Below, piece after piece: positions 59,769-64,000 of a DNA stretch of 64,000 nt. Location: contig JBPOIZ010000016.1 in the NCBI GenBank assembly GCA_052034115.1, positions 1-64,000 on the forward strand, read 5' to 3'. The number at the start of each line of letters is the position of its first letter. The stretch's first letter is position 1. The position numbers and the translations under genes were made by a program. Below the pieces are notes generated by a model. That model saw only the letters and a list, made by a program, of their open reading frames with translations, was not told where the DNA came from and searched no databases. This stretch comes from Lutibacillus sp052034115. Its GTDB lineage: Bacteria > Actinomycetota > Actinomycetes > Actinomycetales > Dermatophilaceae.

Positions 59769-60632
59769 CTAGCGGGGGTGGGGGCCGACCCAGGGGTCCG
59801 TTGCGCGCAGACTCAGGGCCCAGATGCGCTCCAGGTCGGCCTCCGTCGCGTCGAGATCACGGGCGCCCTTGTCCTTGGCCGTGGCGAAGTAGTGATCTCG
59901 GGCGCCCGACGCACGCGCCTGGTCAAGGACGGCCACGATCCGTTCCGCGGAGTCCTTCGGGGTCGACGCCATGACGAGCATCGCGGCCTTGATGGCCAGG
60001 CGTTGGAGTCGGCCGGGCTCGTCGTCGAGGATCTTCGTCTTGACCAGCCCAGGCATGTAGGTGTTGGCCTGAGGCAGGCCGCGCGCGTTCCACGCCCGCG
60101 CGAAGACCTGGATCGCCCACTGCCACTGACCGAGTGTCTGCGCCCCGCCGGGCGATCCGGGCAACGAGAGGTCATCGGTGTCGAGGCGGCCGAGGTTCAT
60201 CCCGACGACGGAGAGCACTTGACCGCGGCCGGCGACCAGCGGCGCTTCGAGCCCGCGCATCATGACCACCCGCGAAAGCCAGCCGATGGCGAGGTTCGCC
60301 TCCCAGCCCTCGGGCGTGACGCGGTGCTCCTGGGTGATGTGGTTGGCGTTGAGGACGAGGGCGTCGAGCCGCTTCGTGGCGGCCTGCACCTGTGTGACGG
60401 CGTGCGCAGTCGCCGCCATGGATGACAGGTCGGCAACAATCCCGTATGCCGAACCGGATCGGGTTGCCTCGATCTCGGCGACGACCGAAGCAGTCCGTTC
60501 CGCGTTGCGGCCGAGGACTCCGACCCGCCAGCCGGCAGCCGCCAGCCTGATCGCGGTCGCCCGCCCGATGCCATCGGTCGCTCCGGTGACAACGGCCTGC
60601 AGGGGAGCAGCTGAGGCATCGACAGGTGGCAC
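59769..60632 (-). CDS. SDR-fold oxidoreductase-like protein lacking Tyr/Lys catalytic residues
   Basis: 287 residues. The Rossmann motif TGATDGIG and a downstream YMPGLVKT mark the short-chain dehydrogenase/reductase fold. At the active site the usual YxxxK is replaced: the aligned segment TLGQWQWAIQVFARAWNAR has Leu167 at the Tyr place and Gln171 at the Lys place; NAG is NANH. The catalytic Ser region is VLSVVGM. It may bind a nucleotide without SDR chemistry or be a distant variant. It lies downstream of the unknown gene at 60752. Confidence 0.8.
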   Translation of the reverse strand: MPPVDASAAPLQAVVTGATDGIGRATAIRLAAAGWRVGVLGRNAERTASVVAEIEATRSGSAYGIVADLSSMAATAHAVTQVQAATKRLDALVLNANHITQEHRVTPEGWEANLAIGWLSRVVMMRGLEAPLVAGRGQVLSVVGMNLGRLDTDDLSLPGSPGGAQTLGQWQWAIQVFARAWNARGLPQANTYMPGLVKTKILDDEPGRLQRLAIKAAMLVMASTPKDSAERIVAVLDQARASGARDHYFATAKDKGARDLDATEADLERIWALSLRATDPWVGPHPR

Positions 60633-60751
60633 GTCCCGGTCCTTTGCTCACGACTGCCCGGAGGCGAAACTATGTGACTGGGCACCCATTCTAGGGGATG
60701 GCGGCGTCGGTGCGGGCTGTCGGCCCGGTGAGCGAGCCGTGTGCCGAGGGA

Positions 60752-61381
60752 TCAGTCGCCGCCCGGTGTGGTGAGCAGTCGATCGACGAGGAGCCGAGCC
60801 ACCTGCAGGTGGTGGTCAACCACCGCCTCACCCCAGAGGTTCTCGGTGTCGATGTCCAGCGACGCACCGATGGTGGAGAACGCGGCAGCCACCCGATCGG
60901 TATGTCGGGCGCCTCGCGCATGGGTCGAGGCCGGCCAAACAGCGAGCAGGGAGCGGATCTGTGCGGTGAGCACGCCGTGGGCGTCATCGACCCTGAGGTG
61001 ATCCGCGACTCCCGTAGCGTCCTGTGGGCCGCCCGACCGCTCGACGGGGGGGCGCGATCCCCGCCCACGCCACCAGGAGCGCGCGGCGCCGAGGACGGCG
61101 AACACCAGGTCCGCCTCGGTGCCGGTCGGGCTCGCCCGCGAGCCCGTGGAGGCCGAGAAACGTGCTCGCCCAGGCACCTGGCAGCGCAGTCGCCCGGTGG
61201 CGACATAGTCGGTGTCCAGGTGTCCGTCGAGGGTGAGCACCCACGGGTGCGGACCGAAATGTCCCGTCAGCACCACCTGGATGGAGTCGTTCACCCAGCG
61301 CTGGTGCGCGAGGGCGTGATGCCGCGCCGCGCACGAGTCGATCCACGCGGTGGGGAGCCGTGTCTCGCGATCGACCGCCAT
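60752..61381 (-). CDS. Hypothetical protein, unknown function
   Basis: 209 residues from ATG 61381. Ordered start (SIQVVLTGHFGPHPWVLTLDGHLDTDYVATG) suggests a beta-rich domain; the C-terminal part is helical (ENLWGEAVVDHHLQVARLLVDRLL). The middle is Arg/Gly-rich. No known family. The coding call rests on compositional sense and continuity; the opposite strand is also open here but looks like shadow sequence. Confidence 0.55.
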   Translation of the reverse strand: MAVDRETRLPTAWIDSCAARHHALAHQRWVNDSIQVVLTGHFGPHPWVLTLDGHLDTDYVATGRLRCQVPGRARFSASTGSRASPTGTEADLVFAVLGAARSWWRGRGSRPPVERSGGPQDATGVADHLRVDDAHGVLTAQIRSLLAVWPASTHARGARHTDRVAAAFSTIGASLDIDTENLWGEAVVDHHLQVARLLVDRLLTTPGGD

Positions 61382-61708
61382 CTCGCGATCGTAGGGCCGT
61401 CGAGCCGGTTTCGCCCCTGGTGTCGCGCAGGTCGGCCCGGTGGACGCCCACGTGGTGGGATTTCGCGTCGGTCGTGGGGACCGGCCACCGCGCCAGGTGA
61501 CCTACTCCCCGACCGTCCGCCGAGCATTCGGACACACAATGTCGCGGACCGGTCGGCCGCTCAAGCCTGGATCGCCTCCCACCAAGAAGGTTGGTGTCCG
61601 AGTGCGCGCCTGGCCGCCGACATCCTCGGTCGGGCCGGGGAGCCACCGCCCGGTCACCGTCATCAGCCACACCACGACGGTGTCCGCGATGTCGCGAACG
61701 GGCGCCCG
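61382..61708. other. 327-bp intergenic region
   Basis: No supported gene. It is GC-rich, and several frames are open on both strands without convincing protein features. It must hold the promoter of the 60752 gene. Confidence 0.5.
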
Positions 61709-63154
61709 TCAGGGCCGAGGGTGCGCCGGCGACATAGAACCCGACCAGTAGGTGGCGATGTTCAGGCTGCCGACGGGGTGGCCTTCGGAGTCGGTGGGGA
61801 AGGCGACGGTGCTCAGGTCGGCCTTGAACAACGCGATCCCGTCGTCACGGGCGAGCAGGTCGGGTTCCAGCTTCCCCTGTATGGCGCTCAGCAAGGGGGC
61901 CAGGAAGTTCGCGGAGCCCGGGCGGAACTGCGCCGACGGCAGGCGGACTTCGAGGAGTTGACCGGTCGGCCGGTAGATGGCCGCCAACAGCTTGGGGGAA
62001 AACCACGGCCACGAGGTGAGTGGCGTGGTCTCCACCTGCGGCGGCCCTGCCGCGGCATCCCACCAGGATGCCTCAGCAATCGCGTCGGCCATGACCCGGC
62101 CGAGCGTCCGTGCCGTCTCCAGGGTGGCGCGGCGGTCCTCGGGGGACCCGAGGGGTGGGTCGGCGTTGTCGGAACGGCAGTTGGACACGAAGACCCGCAG
62201 CACCACGGTGGGGCCCCGGCCGAGGACACCGTCGACGACCCCATCGGCCTTCGCCAGGAGCGTCTCGCTCAAGTGTGTGGCGTCATACGTGGACAGCCCT
62301 CGGGGTCCGGCGTAAAGGAACTCCGAGGTCCAGTTCTCCAGCGCGAGGTTGCGGGTGATGTCGAGGAACACGTCGCACTGGGTGCGCAGGTTGGCCATGA
62401 CGGACTCGGACGCCTTCTGGGCCAGCACCGACCGCGAGGCGGGATCGACCAGGTCGGGATCGGCGAGCCGGGCGTTCACGACGAGGACGGCCCCCTGGAG
62501 CTCAGTGGCCACTCGTCGCAGCAGGTAGGGGGCGATGCTGGCGTCATACGCGTGGTGGGCGTAGGGCGCGACCGACTCCCGCCGAGCGCGGGCCTGTTCG
62601 ATGCGCGACACGACGGCGTCGAGGAGCAGTTCGAGGGCGCCCTCGGTGCCCTCGAACTGCTCCATCCCTTCCACGCCGACGAGCGCGCTGTGCAGCGTGT
62701 CCAGAGCCGCTTCGACCTGACCGACACGCAGGATCTCGGCGGCGAGCCGCTGCGCGGCCCTGGCCCGGTCCGGCGCGGCCAGCTGCGGCACGTGCTGGAG
62801 CTCGCCGAACAGCCGCCTGATGAGGCGCTCGGCGCCGTCGATCTCCAGCGAGACGACCTGGAGCCTTTCCGCACGCGCCTGGTCCACGACATGCCGATCG
62901 ACCTGGAGCAGGTCGGCGTGGACGCCGGCGAGGTCCTGGTGCAAACCCTCCACGGCGGTGGTCAACGCGGTGAGTTGCGCGCTGATCTTCCCCAGCTGGG
63001 CGTCGGTCTCGGAGGCGGAGTCCAGCCCCATCGATCTGAGCAGCCCGGTCATCGCTCGACCGCCCGCGGCGCCCAAGGCGCCCTTGGCCACTTCCTTGGC
63101 GACGGACCCCACAATGCTGCCCAGGGCCCCCGTGCCTGACGGCACGATCTCCAC
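61709..63154 (-). CDS. Large helical protein with glycine-zipper-like N-terminus, unknown function
   Basis: 481 residues from GTG 63154. Residues about 6-40 are Gly/Ala-rich with small residues every 3-4 positions (GSIVGSVAKEVAKGALGAAGG), like a membrane-inserting glycine zipper. The next ~250 residues are strongly helical with Ala/Leu heptads. Beta-containing segments follow (WTSEFLYAGP, VVLRVFVSNCRSDN). The layout is reminiscent of alpha-pore-forming or bactericidal proteins, but no family is recognised. Divergent from the hydrolase gene at 63335. Confidence 0.7.
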   Translation of the reverse strand: MEIVPSGTGALGSIVGSVAKEVAKGALGAAGGRAMTGLLRSMGLDSASETDAQLGKISAQLTALTTAVEGLHQDLAGVHADLLQVDRHVVDQARAERLQVVSLEIDGAERLIRRLFGELQHVPQLAAPDRARAAQRLAAEILRVGQVEAALDTLHSALVGVEGMEQFEGTEGALELLLDAVVSRIEQARARRESVAPYAHHAYDASIAPYLLRRVATELQGAVLVVNARLADPDLVDPASRSVLAQKASESVMANLRTQCDVFLDITRNLALENWTSEFLYAGPRGLSTYDATHLSETLLAKADGVVDGVLGRGPTVVLRVFVSNCRSDNADPPLGSPEDRRATLETARTLGRVMADAIAEASWWDAAAGPPQVETTPLTSWPWFSPKLLAAIYRPTGQLLEVRLPSAQFRPGSANFLAPLLSAIQGKLEPDLLARDDGIALFKADLSTVAFPTDSEGHPVGSLNIATYWSGSMSPAHPRP

Positions 63155-63334
63155 GACACCAGCGTAGAACCGGGTATGACGGCCGGCCAGGAGCCCGGTG
63201 AGTGCCGTGGAGCACGTCCTCCCCTCGCCCTCTGCGGGGCCTTGATCCCGGTGACTGGCGAAGGCCCGTCGGCTCTCCGGTGCGTCAGGTGCCCGCACGT
63301 GGGAGGGTTGGGGCATGCGCATCCCGAGCGCTCG

Positions 63335-64000
63335 GTGAGGGCCGGCGAGGCAGGTGAGCTGGCGTGGCTCGCCGGCGAGTTCGCGCGCGGGGTGACCCAG
63401 GTCGTCCAGGGGTCGCACGACGCCGTCCTCGACGCTGCCTACGGTGCGACGGCGGCGGTGGTGCCGGCAGCGCGACCCGTCCGAGCCGTTCACCGTTGGA
63501 TCGCGGCTGCAGTGTTCCGGAGTGTCGACGTCGGCCTCGACGCGGCCGCACACGTCGCAGGGCGGGTCGTCAGACGGCGCGTCGAACCGGGGCCCAGCGC
63601 GCTCGATTCACCGCCGGCCCAGGTCGCGCTGGGCATCCTCAATGGCGTCGTCGGCGACTGGTTGGTCGAGCACGAGTCGCCCTTCGCCCTGACGGCCACG
63701 CTGCGACGTGATGGCCGGCCGGTCGAGTTGTCGACGGCCGCGCTCGAAGGGGCATACCCCGGCTCGGCATACCCAAGCTCGGCATACCAGGGGGCGCCCG
63801 ATGCGGCGAAGACCACGGCGCGCGAGCCGACGCAAGACTGTCTCGTCGTGTTCGTCCATGGTCTGGTGGAGACCGACCTGGCCTGGAGCTATCGAGCCGA
63901 ACGTCACTGGGGTGACCCCGCCGTCAGCTATGGCGGCCTCCTGGAACGCGACCACGGCTGGCACCCGCTGACCGTGCGGTACAACACCGGGCGGTCGGTC
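63335..64000 (+). CDS. Alpha/beta hydrolase (PGAP1/lipase-like), cut by window edge
   Basis: 222 residues visible, running off base 64000. The first ~165 residues have no recognised domain. VVFVHGLVETDLAW is the oxyanion/HGxx motif, and PLTVRYNTG is the next conserved strand; the nucleophile Ser lies beyond the edge. Starts GTG 63299, TTG 63308 and GTG 63335 are all possible and none has a well-spaced ribosome binding site. A triplet of GCATACC motifs (63760-63787) sits in the linker (AYPGSAYPSSAYQG). Probably a lipase or esterase. Confidence 0.7.
   Translation, partial: MRAGEAGELAWLAGEFARGVTQVVQGSHDAVLDAAYGATAAVVPAARPVRAVHRWIAAAVFRSVDVGLDAAAHVAGRVVRRRVEPGPSALDSPPAQVALGILNGVVGDWLVEHESPFALTATLRRDGRPVELSTAALEGAYPGSAYPSSAYQGAPDAAKTTAREPTQDCLVVFVHGLVETDLAWSYRAERHWGDPAVSYGGLLERDHGWHPLTVRYNTGRSV

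Noticed and set aside
60698..63139. An 813-codon open frame on the plus strand
   Set aside because: It overlaps two minus-strand genes with better protein character, has an Arg/Gly-rich composition typical of a GC-rich antisense shadow, and shows no domain.
1..64000. CRISPR arrays, tRNA/rRNA genes, insertion sequences, prophage
   Set aside because: No direct-repeat/spacer pattern, cloverleaf, terminal inverted repeats with transposase, or phage gene was found on reading. The repeats present are short tandem or paired elements.

Overview
The window is a chromosomal segment of a high-GC actinobacterium. Evidence: roughly 70% GC with strong G/C third positions, many GTG starts, ATGA or GTGA gene overlaps, an ESX-type (type VII) secretion locus, a wax-ester/triacylglycerol synthase and an actinobacterial-type ArsC. 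The gene content and the style of the ESX locus fit a member of the Micrococcales such as Intrasporangiaceae; that placement is inference and was not tested.

Layout. (1) 1-6657: mycP (cut by the window edge) and eccD on the minus strand, divergent from a full-length three-ATPase eccC. (2) 6751-10950, minus strand: a small peptide resembling the lactococcin 972 bacteriocins, followed by a lipoprotein, a membrane-fusion/peptidoglycan-binding adaptor, and a MacB-like ABC ATPase and permease. (3) 11435-17187: an acylglycerol operon (PlsB-like GPAT, HAD phosphatase fused to PlsC, GpsA, WS/DGAT). (4) 17898-39783: the rest of the ESX locus. It holds WXG100 proteins, an EspG-like chaperone, a glycine-rich PPE-like protein, a second mycosin, a surface protein of about 2090 residues with Ig/cadherin-like and FN3 repeats, a MoxR - DUF58 - transglutaminase-like trio, four more small genes (two WXG100-like, one EspC-like, one Imm35-like), then eccB divergent from eccE. 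(5) 39862-46456: an ABC-2 exporter and a module of two TPR membrane proteins plus a TPR-AAA ATPase that could stand in for EccA. (6) 46466-51518: an EamA transporter, a glyoxalase-fold protein, and an MMPL exporter with its TetR regulator and a tandem operator. (7) 51532-58940: a toxic-ion region. One run is arsR - aquaglyceroporin - khtT/khtU-like antiporter - crcB - DUF190 - crcB; around it are arsC and a second operon arsR - arsP-like permease - CxxC redox protein - arsM. (8) 59013-64000: a MarR regulator, an SDR-fold protein without the catalytic Tyr/Lys, two unknown proteins and a truncated alpha/beta hydrolase.

How the genes work together. EccB, C, D, E and MycP are the membrane core of one ESX machine, but they sit in at least four transcription units spread over 40 kb, interrupted by the peptide and lipid operons. 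The long plus-strand run 17898-35315 looks like its substrate, chaperone and cell-surface arm. The MoxR/DUF58/transglutaminase trio resembles widespread AAA-linked membrane modules, but the transglutaminase domain has lost its catalytic triad and is probably structural. Arsenate would be reduced by ArsC, arsenite could leave through the aquaglyceroporin or be methylated by ArsM, and methylarsenite exported by the ArsP-like permease. Neither Acr3 nor ArsB is present in the window.

Two non-gene signals run through the region. One is a frequent GTATGNC heptamer on both strands, which coincides with use of the otherwise rare ATA and TAT codons. The other is a 19-nt repeat that occurs as two pairs with 51-52 bp period, one pair intergenic and one inside a coding gene. 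No tRNA, rRNA, insertion sequence, prophage or CRISPR array was recognised.
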